A stretch of 64,000 nt of DNA from Neoarius graeffei (lineage: Eukaryota > Chordata > Actinopteri > Siluriformes > Ariidae): the NCBI RefSeq assembly GCF_027579695.1, contig NC_083575.1:66749154-66813153 (forward strand), written 5' to 3'. Position numbers and translations under genes: made by a program. Shown here piece by piece: positions 21,920 to 31,106 of the stretch (positions within the stretch are counted from its first letter, which is position 1; the number at the start of each line of letters is the position of its first letter). The notes beneath the pieces are model-generated. The model saw only the letters and a list, made by a program, of their open reading frames with translations, had not been told where the DNA came from and did not search any database.

Positions 21920-22437
21920 CAGCAGGCGTCCCGGAGCTGCTGGCTAAACGCGAACGGCCGGCCGACTTCCTCCAAGCGCAGCGCGCGGAAGCGCTGGCGC
22001 TGCTGTTCTGGAGTGCGCCCCACGCGCTGGAGGACGGCCCGGAGGAGGTCCGTGTAGGCCAGCCGGCGGTCGGCAGGGAGCTGTAGCGCGGCCAGCTGTG
22101 CTTCTCCTGTGAGCAAGGGGAGGAGGCGCGCCGCGCGCTGCTCCATCGGCCACCCCGAGGCTTCGGCGACTTGCTCAAAGAGCGTGATGAATGCCTCGGG
22201 GTCATCCTGCGGGCCCATCTTGGTGACAGTGAGGGGAGACGGGCCCGCGGTAGGAGCGCTGGTGGACCCCGCCGACGCGAGGAGGTGCCGGAACGCCTGT
22301 CGATCTTCTTGTTGGGCCAACACCAGGGCCTCGAACTGCTCTTCTTGCTCCTTTCGGAGGGTGAGTAGCGCCTGGTGCTGGCTTTGCTGGGCCGTGACAA
22401 GGGCATGGACCAGTTCAGCAAACGGGGAGGACTCCAT
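21820..22437 (-). CDS. gag: Gag of Gmr1-type element (younger copy)
   Basis: Retrotransposon structural protein, 205 residues, minus-strand ATG at 22437, 46 bases inside the 5' LTR boundary. It starts MESSPFAELVHAL, has a Gln/Glu-rich coiled segment (residues 15-60) and then a capsid-like region (DPEAFITLFEQVAEASGW, LPLLTGEAQLAALQL). The frame is open until it overlaps the zinc-knuckle/protease frame (21919), suggesting frameshift expression or a mutation at the junction. Confidence 0.82.
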   Translation of the reverse strand: MESSPFAELVHALVTAQQSQHQALLTLRKEQEEQFEALVLAQQEDRQAFRHLLASAGSTSAPTAGPSPLTVTKMGPQDDPEAFITLFEQVAEASGWPMEQRAARLLPLLTGEAQLAALQLPADRRLAYTDLLRAVLQRVGRTPEQQRQRFRALRLEEVGRPFAFSQQLRDACWWWLRANNRDAEGILDQVALEQFVARLPTGTAE

Positions 22438-22483
22438 GGGGCTGTGAGGCTGCTGTGCTCCAGGTTCCGGGTTTCAGCACCAC

Positions 22484-22785
22484 TGTGGCAGTTCAGAGCA
22501 GGTGGGTGGAGCACAGAGGACGGCAGGACAGAGATCAGGTTCCAATTGAGTATTTATTTTCACACTTTGCAGTATAAACTTTACTCAGACATACACACAC
22601 AACGAGTGTCGGTTCTGGGAAGAGCTCCTTCCGCTCTCGCTCTCCCTCCTCATATAGGGCGCGGTCACTGGGAAGACACACAAACACAGGTTAATTGCTC
22701 TCAGGTGAAGTGATTCTGCCACTTACCTTCCCTGACTCCGCTCTCCTGTCACAGACCGGCGCTTGACCACGCCCCTGCTGCCACA
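22484..22785 (-). repeat. 5' LTR of Gmr1-type element (younger copy)
   Basis: 302 bp, TGTGGCAG to CTGCCACA on the + strand. In the sense direction it is followed by GTGGTGCTGAAACCCGG, the primer-binding region; I could not assign the tRNA. TGTGGCAG/CTGCCACA also form an inverted repeat at the LTR ends. Confidence 0.93.
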
Positions 22786-22972
22786 TAGCCAAAAAGCAAT
22801 TTTAAAAAATAGGCCATGACCACTTTTGGGGATTGCCTCATAGGGCCGGTTCAAGTGGTGGGGGGCAGAGGGGCTGGGGGGCTGGTCAAAGGGGGGTGGC
22901 GGGCCGGAGTCGGCCCGCGGGCCGTAGTTTGATGACCCCTGCTTTACAGTGACGTTATTCTCTCAGCCACGC

Positions 22973-23003
22973 ATGCACACGCGCGCGTGCGCGCGCACAC
23001 ACA
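22973..23003. repeat. Alternating purine-pyrimidine (CG/CA)n tract
   Basis: About 30 bases of strict purine-pyrimidine alternation (GCACACGCGCGCGTGCGCGC and flanks) between two hAT insertions in the solo LTR, a sequence type able to form Z-DNA. Confidence 0.85.
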
Positions 23004-23579
23004 GGTCGTCTGGTTGGGGCAGTGTTGCCAGATAAGAAATATGCAAGTATCGTACCAAAACCTCAAAATTATCATTTTTTGTGAGAAATTATTGTACACA
23101 AACAAAACACATACAATATAGTTATTTTAGCTGTATTTTAATTTCCAAAGAATATTACTTAAATTTTTAAACAGTAATTCGCAATATTCCCGTAGTAGAG
23201 AGAAAACTATGACACAAAGAGAAAGTAAATGCACAATTACCGTAAGACTAGAAAGATTCGAATTCAACCTCCAGGTTGCTGTCGTCATCCAATGCCACGC
23301 TCACTTGTGCAGATGTTGTTGGTTGGGTAATCCTGTCACGGTAGAGATTGGATGCCGTCATGGACCGCAGCATGGTGTTCATCGGTTTGAAGGCATGGCA
23401 CCCACCAGCATTCCTCACACACTCTGATGTGTGCACAAGTCCATTCAGAGTGTCTGTAATGAGCCGGTTTTGTGATTTTGTTTTTATGAGATTGACTTTG
23501 GAAAAACTCGCTCACATGATGCATTGGAGTGGGGAAACACAAGCACATCCAGGGAAACACAAGCACATACATCTGTGTA

Positions 23580-24927
23580 CATGGGCGCCGCCAGGGGGGG
23601 AAAGGTTAGAACAATTCTAGGGGCCCAGCACTGCCATGGGGCCCTTTAAGGGGCTGATAATATGCTTTTAATGATTTTAATAAGACTTTTGAAATAACAA
23701 CAATGCAATATTCCATCTGGTAAAATGAGCTAATTGAACAAGGTTGTCTATTTCTTGAGTTCTTCAACATATTGTCATTTAACCCTCCCCCTTTTGTAAA
23801 ATGGTACGGTCCAGTTCTGGTAGAAGCGCAATGTGTTAAATCTGTGTGCTGATCAGTGCAACGCTACTTGCTGCTGTGTCGCGGTGCAGCAGCCAGCCAG
23901 CCAGCAGTGGAGTGCGTACAGTCTATGATCGCTAAATATGAAGACTGGCTGTCAAAAACGTAAAGAAAGGCAGCTGAAAGCTGAGAGGGACCGGAGAGGC
24001 AGGCAACTGGTCACTCAGTTTTTCCCAAAGAAAGGTAGCTATCACTCACGTGTGTGTTCAAAATATTAGCGAATGGTAAATGAACAGTATGAACGTGGTT
24101 GGATTAGCCTATCAAGAGAACACTTTTACAGTTTGTACAGTGACATTTTTTCCATTTTAATAACTGAACTGACTTGTGTGATAAACAAGATGAAATATTA
24201 CGTTATGTTGGTGCTAATAACTAGTGCTAATAACCAGTTTCATAACTAATGGGGTGCCCTAAATATGCACAGATTCAGCCTCAGGGGGACCTCCGCCCTA
24301 CCAAACCACTGAACCCCCCCTTTGGAGAAGGAGGTAAGCAGCAATACAACCCATAAATGCTTTAGGATTGAAGTTTTTAATGAGCGAGCGCCATATACAG
24401 TTTGCTAGATTAAAGTGTTGCTAATAACAGACACCAGTCAAGTGTTTGACATGGTTATGTGTGTGGAATGTTCACACGTTCTAAACCATTGGTTTCAAAT
24501 TGAGGAGCTGGAGAAAGCGCAGCACACATAAAAGAGGGATAGAGGTTACAACATATGAAGAAATACGTACGTAATTGATCAAATTGAAATGTCACTCAGT
24601 GTCACTTTGAAATAAATTTATAATAAGATGTTTCCTGTCTTTTATGGGTAATATTTGTACTAATTGTCCTAGCACAAGAAGGCATGTGGCAAATTCTTGA
24701 ATTTTCATTTGTGATTGTAAATGCACCAGAATTAGTCACTGACCAGTTTTCATCTAGTCCCTGGTAGGTTAATACATAAAATGCAATAACAAAGTCACAA
24801 ACTCAAGGTCCATGGGCTATTAAAAGTCAAATAATGACAATAGTGCAATTGTGACGAGGGTGGGCAAAGTTGGGGGGCCCAAAATTCTAATCTTTCATGG
24901 GGCCCAAAATTTCTGGTGGCGCCCCTG
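23580..24927 (+). mobile_element. hAT transposon (hAT3b) nested in hAT3
   Basis: Ends CATGGGCGCCGCCAG and CTGGTGGCGCCCCTG are flanked by a perfect 8-bp duplication TCTGTGTA (23572-23579 and 24928-24935). Subterminal GGGGCCC motifs are shared by both sides. It carries a first coding exon of a ZMYM1-like hAT protein; the rest of the transposase is deleted. Confidence 0.9.
23938..24034 (+). pseudogene. First exon of ZMYM1-like hAT transposase
   Basis: ATG at 23938 encodes MKTGCQKRKERQLKAERDRR and ends QFFPKKG at a GT splice donor (AAAG|GTAGCT, 24034/24035). Lys/Arg-rich N-termini of this kind ending in FF-x-K are typical of ZMYM1-like hAT proteins; a parallel exon occurs at 42240-42335. No downstream exon is visible. 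Confidence 0.6.
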
Positions 24928-25348
24928 TCTGTGTATGTCTTTTGATGGCGCCTGAGTGGAAAGCCTGCGAAATGATTCTTGGGGGTCAGAGAGAGAGAGG
25001 GATGCATGCTTGGACAACCACCTGAAAACTTTGAAATTATCGTACATTTCAGATTTTTTCCCATTATTGATCGTACAGAGGGCAAATCGTACAAATCGGC
25101 TTATCGTACAAATACGACAATTATCGTATATCTGGCAACACTGGGTTGGGGAGAGAGTTCTCTTCTTCTGCTCTCTCTCTCCTTATATAGGGCGCGGTCA
25201 CTGGGGAAGACACACAAACACATGTTAACTGACATCAGGTGCAGTGATTCTGCCACTTACCTTCCCTGACTCCGCCCTCCGGTCACAGACCGACGCTTGA
25301 CCACTCCCCCTGTCACGGAGTGAGCCGTGACGCTCGCGCGCACACACC

Positions 25349-25350
<2 letters not shown>

Positions 25351-25382
<32 letters not shown>
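25351..25382. repeat. (CA)n microsatellite
   Basis: About fifteen consecutive CA units. Confidence 0.95.
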
Positions 25383-25385
<3 letters not shown>

Positions 25386-26107
25386 CTCACGCAAGCGCAC
25401 AGGCAGCAATGTTCAAACATCTTGGCTGACCTGTCGCTGTGAGTTGCACTTCATTTCCATTACTGTTTTCTGTATGGGTATTACTGGTGTTCAAGCATTT
25501 CATACTCCACCATTTGCCATAGTTTCTAACGAGAGCAGCATTTGTTACGAGTGCAGGGAAAGGCCTACCGGCATTCCAGTAACATTTGTTTGGCTCCACT
25601 CATATGTAAAACGTATCACACATTTCTAAGCATTTTCATCTCCCATCTGTTAAGCATTGTCTATGGTCTAGGAAACACACGTACAAACCGGTTATTTTTA
25701 ACGTCAAGTTTATTTAGTTCTAGCATTTTTATAACACAAAACAGTTTTCAGTAACTCATCATGCGAACTCCACATACTTCCGGTTTGTTGCGAGAAACCG
25801 AGGGACTGTACCATTGGCTTGTTATGGAGGGGTTTCGCGGGTGTTTGGTAGAACGGACTATTTTAACGGGGGTGTTTTACTGGTGTTGGGGAAACATGTA
25901 TTTTACTATGCACTGAAGGGTTTTTGGTTAATGAAAATTATTTTGGATGTTTGTATGTTTTGTGGTTGTTTTTTTAAATTGTTATTTTGTATTTAGGATG
26001 TCATTATTTAGTTGAATGATTAATTTTGCAATTTGGGCTCAACTGTGGGAGGGGCTGCGGGTATGTAAGCTCTGCAGTAGCTCCAGAGCCTCAGTTGTGG
26101 TTGGAAC

Positions 26108-27593
26108 TAGAGTCCTGCACTCCCGCGGGACCCGACGCAAAGCAGTGCGGCGCGGGACAAATTTTGAAAGCTCATTGCGGGCGGGCGGAAGGGGGAGTGC
26201 ACAATGCGGGAGTGGGTGGGAGAGGTGATAAGCTGCAGTCCCGCTAACTAAAAACGTGTTTAAAATAAAATTTATAAATTATTAATTTATGTCTATCATA
26301 TATAATTTGTACTGGATATTTTATTTGGCATTAATAAAAATATTTTAAGATGCCTAAATTTGCTGATGTGATCTAATCTCGCGTACGTTTCCGATTCCTT
26401 TCCGCTCTTCCGTGTTTGAGATCTCCGATCATGGCAGAAGAGCAGAGCTCCTCTAGTGAAGCTCACAGTGCTTCAGAAGTAAGTGCTGCTTTAAAAAGAG
26501 GTATATTTACCGTTAAAAAGTCAAGAGTCCTGAAATCAGACATTTGGAAGTCGTTCTCACTCGTTTACGCCACAGAGGGAAATCAGCTGCCCTTTGCTTG
26601 TTGTGATAAGTGCCAAAAGGTTCTGACATACAACGGCCATAAATCAGGTACATCAGGCCTGAATCACCATGTATGTACTGTCTTAAAAGGACAACAATTG
26701 TTGGAGTTCAGAGGGAACAATGCAAAAGTGACAGATGCGTTGAAGGCAAAGACCGTGGAGAAATGCGTTGATTTTGTTGCTGCGGACCTCCGCCTGTATG
26801 ACAGCATCGCTGGTCGGGGATTAGTTCAGTTAGCCCAACACTTAGTTAACACGGCAGCCACAATAGGCAAATTCGATGTGCGAGATATTCTGCCCCATCC
26901 AACAACTGACAATAAACAAGACCATCCGAACACATCTGAAAACATCGTGGTTTGAACTGTGTTGGTTCAGACCAAGTTGGTACTACAGCTTTGGGAAACA
27001 GTCATTTTTTGGATGTTAGTTAGTTCAAACTTGCATCGTACCATATTGGTTTAATGCTAACTTGGTTGGTTATTTGGGAGACGCACCCCTGAATGTGAGC
27101 TGTAGATATTTATGCTCAAATCTGCTCAAAGTAGGGGGCGGGGCACTGTGCAAGCTGTGTCTTTAAATTATATTAATTTATTATAGGCCTACTTGTATTT
27201 CCTGGAATGTAAATGTGAGGAGTGACATATAAACTATGTGCAATGTACAATATTCTTAATAACCACTGTAGATTTTGGTAGGTGTGTTGGGTATCTCTGT
27301 AAAGCCTTAGCTGCGCATGCCGCCTGGCAACGCGCACCCTCGCTACGTGCGCTAGGTGAAGGATCGGTCAGTGGAGAGCTCAGCTAAGCTCAGCATATTT
27401 AATTCCCCAAGCCAATGACAAGAACTTTCGTGAGAAATAACGCGAACATCTGCATCATGTGGGATTTGCGGGCAGAAGCGGGACAAAATATGGTAGGCAG
27501 GAGCGGGACTGAAAATCATAATTCTTTGCAGGCAGGAGCAGGACTGCACAATGCGGGAGCGGGACTGAAAATTCTGTCCTGCGCAGACTTCTA
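26108..27593 (+). mobile_element. hAT transposon (hAT4), internally deleted
   Basis: Ends TAGAGTCCTGCACTCCCGCG and (reverse complement) TAGAAGTCTGCGCAGGAC are flanked by the perfect 8-bp duplication GTTGGAAC (26100-26107 and 27594-27601). Both subterminal regions contain GCGGGAGCGGGAC-type direct motifs. It encodes only the N-terminal part of a transposase. Confidence 0.92.
26416..26955 (+). CDS. BED-finger N-terminal fragment of a hAT transposase
   Basis: Open frame of 179 residues; an in-frame ATG at 26431 (MAEEQSSSSE) is the likelier start. It contains a Ser-rich N-terminus, a BED-type finger (CCDKCQKVLTYNGHKSGTSG followed by LNHHVC), and the segment RLYDSIAGRGLVQLAQHLVN with KFDVRDILPHPTT that precedes the catalytic core in Hermes/hobo-like hAT proteins. 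It stops before any catalytic residue. A protein of this kind could bind element ends without cutting, but expression is unknown. The downstream core is deleted. Confidence 0.65.
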   Translation: MRSPIMAEEQSSSSEAHSASEVSAALKRGIFTVKKSRVLKSDIWKSFSLVYATEGNQLPFACCDKCQKVLTYNGHKSGTSGLNHHVCTVLKGQQLLEFRGNNAKVTDALKAKTVEKCVDFVAADLRLYDSIAGRGLVQLAQHLVNTAATIGKFDVRDILPHPTTDNKQDHPNTSENIVV

Positions 27594-27889
27594 GTTGGAA
27601 CGTCTTGTTTGAAGGTACTGTGGTTTGGCTGACTAATAGTTTTGTTCAAGGTCTTTTTGATTTAGTCTGGCAAACTTGAAGCCTCTTTATTTTTGTGTTT
27701 TCTTATTTTGTTTGTATAGTTTTCTTTTTGGCAATTTGAACCTTTGGTTGGCGCACTGTAAATATTTGCACTATTTTAAGAAAAGTTTTGAAAATAGAAA
27801 AAATAAAAAATATATTTTTGGAGGAAGAAGTTTTCCGGCTCTCTGTCTGCTCCACCGCCGTCCATCCTTGCAACACCCCCGCTGCCACA

Positions 27890-28158
27890 CAGAGTTAATC
27901 AGAAGGAAGTTAATAAGCATTCAGTGTCTAATGTCCTTTAAACATTCCTCAATTCTATTAAGCTGGTGTCTCTCATCTGGTTTTGCAGAAACATACAACT
28001 GTGTGTCATCAGCATAACATTGGAAACTAATACAATGTTTACGAATAATATCACCCAGAGGTAACATGCAATATATAAAGAAAAAAGCAGTGGAACCAAG
28101 ACAGAACCTTGTGGAACACCAAACTTTACCTCAGTATGTCTAGAAAAATCACCATTTA
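27890..28158 (-). pseudogene. L2/Rex-like LINE ORF2, catalytic piece (fragment 1 of 3)
   Basis: The minus strand encodes VKFGVPQGSVLVP, then after a short frame slip the region corresponding to the YADDTQLY catalytic motif (on the + strand near 28000-28018), and continues to the CAGAG break at 27890-27894. The next residues of the same protein (SDKTEVL) are found 11.6 kb away at 16311. Upstream it is cut by Tc1 copy B at 28159. Confidence 0.82.
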
Positions 28159-29767
28159 CAGTGGTGCTTGAAAGTTTGTGAACCCTTTAGGATTTTCTAT
28201 ATTTCTGCATAAATATGACCTAAAACATCATCAGATTTTCACGAGTCCTAAAAGTAGATAAAGAGAACCCAGTTAAACAAATGAGACAAAAAATATTGTA
28301 CTTGGTCATTTATTTATTGAAGAAAATGATCCAATATTGCATATCTGTGAGTGGCAAAAGTATGTGAACCTTTGCTTTCAGTATCTGGTTTGAGCCCCTT
28401 GTGCAGCAATAACTGCAACTAAACATTTGCAGTAACTGTTGATCAGTCCTGCACACCAGCTTGGAGGAATTTTAGCCCATTCCTCCGTACAGAACAGCTT
28501 CAACTCTGGGATCTTGGTGGGTTTCCTCACATGAACTGCTTGCTTCAGGTCCTTCCACAACATTTCGAATGGATTAAGATCAGGGCTTTGACTTGGCCAT
28601 TCCAAAACATTAACTTTATTCTTCCTTAACCATTCTTTGGTAGAACGACTTGTGTGCTTAGGGTTGTTGTCTTGCTGCATGAACCATCTTTTTTTGAGAT
28701 TCAGTTCATGGACAGATGTCCTGACATTTTCCTTGAGAATTCACTGGTATAATTCAGAATTCATTGTTCCATCAACGATGGCAAGTCGTCCTGGACCAGA
28801 TGCAGCAAAACAAGTCCAAACCGTGATACTACCACCACCATGTTTCACAGATGGGATAAGGTTCTTATGCTGGAATGCAGTGTTTTCCTTTCTCCAAACA
28901 TAACACTTCTCATTTAAACCAAATATTTTATTTTCGTCTCATCCATCCACAAAACATTTTTCCAATAGCCTTCTGGATTGTCCACATGATCTTTAGCAAA
29001 CTGCAGACGAGCAGCAATATTCTTTTTGGAGAGCAGTGGCTTTCTCCTTGCAACCCTGCCATGCACACCATTGTTGTTCAGTGTTCTCCTGATGGTGGAC
29101 TCATGAACATTAACATTAGCCAATGTGAGAGGGGCCTTCAGTTGCTTAGAAGTTACCCTGGGGTCCTTTATGAACTCGGAGACTATTAGATGCCTTGCTC
29201 TTGGAGTGATCTTTGTTGGTCGACCACTCCTGGGGAGGGTAACAATGGTCTTGAATTTCCTCCATTTGTACACAATCTGTCTGACTGTGGATTGGTGGAG
29301 TCCAAACTCTTTAGAGATAGTTTTTTTCACCTTTTCCAGCCTGATGAGCATCAACAATGCTTTTTCTGAGGTCCTCAGAAATCTCCTTTGTGCATGCCAT
29401 GATACACTTCCACAACCATGTGTTGTGAAGATCAGACTTTGATAGATCCCTGTTCTTTAAATAAAACAGGGTGCCCACTCACACCTGATTGTCATCCCGT
29501 TGATTGAAAACACCTGACTCTAATTTCACCTTCAAATTAACTGTTAATATTAGAGGTTCACATACTTTTGCCACTCACAGATATGTAATATTGGATCATT
29601 TTCCTCAATAAATAAGTGGCCAAGTATAATATTTTTGTCTCATTTGTTTAACTGGGTTCTCTTTATCTACTTTTAGGACTTGTGTGAAAATCTGTTGATG
29701 TTTTAGGTCATATTTATGCAGAAATATAGAAAATTCTAAAGGGTTCACAAACTTTCAAGCACCACTG
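28159..29767 (-). mobile_element. Tc1/mariner transposon (copy B)
   Basis: Inverted ends CAGTGGTGCTTGAAAGTTTG and CAAACTTTCAAGCACCACTG are flanked by TA (28157-28158 and 29768-29769). About 1.6 kb, the normal length for a Tc1 element. The transposase on the minus strand is frame-shifted. Confidence 0.95.
28378..29402 (-). pseudogene. Tc1 transposase, broken (copy B)
   Basis: The cut-and-paste DDE transposase is recognisable from KEFGLHQSTVRQIVYKWRKF (helix-turn-helix region), RRTLNNNGVHGRVARRKPLL and WMDETK (first Asp), then, after loss of frame in the middle, [20 protein letters not shown] (second Asp) and SPDLNPFEMLWKDLK (third acidic residue). At least one frame change between 28914 and 28680 breaks it. 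Confidence 0.88.
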
Positions 29768-29807
29768 TACATCAACATTTCATGACTATCAGGGTGAGAG
29801 CCACCGG

Positions 29808-30788
29808 TCAAGAGTCGTTCATGCTCCTTACTGCTGCACACTTGGGCACTGGGACGATGGAAGATGTCTTCAGGCACACTGGCACCACAGCCTGGGAAAA
29901 GGTGTTAAAGATGTCTGTCCACACCTCCGTGAACTCATGTGCGCAGGCCTTCAGGACCCTCCCTGGGATGTTGTCTGGTCCTGCTGCCTTGCGGGGGTTG
30001 ACGTGCTGCAGAGTCCTCCTCACGTCATCTGCTGACACACTGAATGATGGTAGCTCACCCTCTGGGATAGTGAGCCTAGTGCAGGTAGGGGGGTCGGCAG
30101 GTTCAAAACGGGCATAGAAGGCGTTGAGGGCATCTGGCAGGGATGGGTCCCGAGGACACTCAGCATTCTTCCTGTTATAGGCTGTGGTTGCCTTTATGCC
30201 TTGCCACATGCTCCGAGGGTTGTTGGATGCAAAGTGGCCCTGGATTTTGTTAGCATGTGCTCTTTTTGCCCATGTCACACCCGCTTGGAGGTCTCTCCTC
30301 GCCACTCTCAGTGCCAGTGCATCTCCAGACCTGAAAGCTGTATCACGTGCTCTCAGGAGACGCTGAATCTCACCATTCATCCATGGCTTCTGGTTGGGAT
30401 GTATGGTGATGTTCTTGGTGGTGGTGACGTCATTGATGCGTTTCTGGATGAAGCCGGTGATGGCTGAGGTGTACTCCTCCAGATCTACACCTTCACCGGT
30501 GGTAGCAGCTTCCCTGAAGACCCACCAGTCCATCCACTCAAAGCAGTCCTCCAGTGCAGGGACTGCTGTGCTGGGACATGCAGTGATGGTCTTCCGTGTT
30601 GGCTGGTTGTTTTTCAGCACAGGTTGATGGGCAGGGACCAGCAGGATGGAGATGTGATCAGAGAAGCTCAGGTGGGGCCGTGGCAGCGCAGCATACGCAC
30701 CCTGCTTGCTGGTGTAGACCTGGTCCAGAGTATTGCCTCCCCTGGTTGCAATGTCTATGTTCTTATAAAACCAGGGCAGGCAGTTCAT
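29808..30788 (-). pseudogene. L2-like LINE ORF2: end of endonuclease and start of RT
   Basis: 326-residue frame. Its N-terminal part is the endonuclease C-terminus (LDQVYTSKQGAYAALPRPHL, FSDHISILLVPAHQP). A linker follows (FIQKRINDVTTTKNI, PWMNGEIQRLLRARDTAFRS), then the RT fingers region with VNPRKAAGPDNIPGRVLKAC and SSIVPVPKC. It lacks the palm with the catalytic aspartates, so no activity is possible. Confidence 0.85.
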
Positions 30789-30884
30789 CAGGCAGCTCCG
30801 TCAGCGCCATGCCGACATGTGTGCTTGGAGGAATGTAAACAATCACCAGCAGCACTACCGTAAACTCCCGAGGCAGTTAATGCG

Positions 30885-31035
30885 GGCGGCACTTTTTCAT
30901 TTTTTATTCTTTATTTATTATTATTTTAAACTTTGTGTGGAAATGTGTGTCTGTTTGTATTTATCATGTATGCTACTTTTGCAAAACAAATTGCCCTTTG
31001 TGGGACAAATAAAGCATTGCTTACTTACTTAAGTG
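30885..31035 (+). repeat. Short LINE 3'-end fragment
   Basis: Ends GGGACAAATAAAGCATTGCT and TTACTTACTTAAG, the usual 3' end of L2-like fish LINEs with a short tandem tail. It sits between endonuclease motifs PREF (left side) and VEFMSL (right side) of the larger minus-strand LINE, so it is a 5'-truncated insertion. Confidence 0.55.
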
Positions 31036-31106
31036 ACATAAACTCCACAGATTCAGAGCAATGCTGGCTTACCAGGACGCAGTTTGTGCACCAGTTCTTG
31101 TTGATA

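Larger units (their letters stand above)
17887..22785 (-). mobile_element. Gmr1-type Ty3/gypsy retrotransposon (younger copy)
   Basis: A complete element of 4899 bp with two 302-bp LTRs that differ at only four positions by eye (about 98.7% identical). Flanks are TTGCC (17882-17886) and TAGCC (22786-22790), four of five identical. On the minus strand the order is LTR, gag, protease, integrase, reverse transcriptase, RNase H, LTR. Integrase before RT is the copia-like order reported for the Gmr1 group of Ty3/gypsy elements from fish and other deuterostomes. Two stops and one frame shift in pol make it inactive. Confidence 0.93.
16401..22941 (-). mobile_element. hAT transposon (hAT2) containing a SINE and a Gmr1-type retroelement
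   Basis: Inverted ends CAGGGGTCACCAAA and TTTGATGACCCCTG are flanked by a perfect 8-bp duplication CTTTACAG (16393-16400 and 22942-22949). GGGGGGCCGG and CCGGCCCTATG-type subterminal sequence is typical of Charlie-like hATs. Minus-strand transposase pieces occur at 17140-17716. The Gmr1 insertion (17887-22785) and a SINE (16905-17081) account for much of its length. Confidence 0.92.
23020..25143. mobile_element. hAT transposon (hAT3), non-autonomous, contains a second hAT
   Basis: Perfect inverted ends CAGTGTTGCCAGATA and TATCTGGCAACACTG are flanked by the 8-bp duplication GGTTGGGG (23012-23019 and 25144-25151). ATCGTAC/GTACGAT-type motifs recur near both ends. Excluding the nested hAT (23580-24927), under 800 bp remain, with no transposase recognised. 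Confidence 0.92.
16312..25315 (-). mobile_element. Solo LTR of a Gmr1-like element, interrupted by two hAT nests
   Basis: Once hAT2 (16401-22941) and hAT3 (23020-25143) are removed, about 320 bp remain (16312-16400, 22950-23019, 25152-25315). This matches the size and much of the sequence of the Gmr1-type LTRs in this window: GGGTGGGTGGAGCACAGA near one end, and TATATAGGGCGCGGTCACTG followed by CTTACCTTCCCTGACTCCGC near the other. Ends are TG..CA. The left flank is CAGAG (16307-16311) and the right flank CGGAG (25316-25320), four of five identical. No internal region is attached. Confidence 0.65.
25321..27889. mobile_element. Second LTR-like block, interrupted by hAT4
   Basis: Between CGGAG (25316-25320) and CAGAG (27890-27894) lies about 1.07 kb once hAT4 is removed, starting TGAGCCGTGACG and ending CCCCCGCTGCCACA. 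The right end equals the terminus of the Gmr1-type LTRs, but the interior does not match them. An A-rich AAAATAAAAAATATA stretch near 27797 resembles an LTR poly(A) region. I cannot tell whether this is a second solo LTR, a partial internal region, or a rearranged copy. No coding frame is recognised apart from that in hAT4. Confidence 0.4.

Noticed and set aside
21574..22447. Long + strand open frames opposite gag
   Set aside because: They are antisense shadows of the GC-rich Gmr1 gag/pol.
17887..22785. Endogenous retrovirus
   Set aside because: No envelope frame follows pol, RT/IN motifs are Ty3/gypsy type, and the domain order is that of Gmr1-like retrotransposons.
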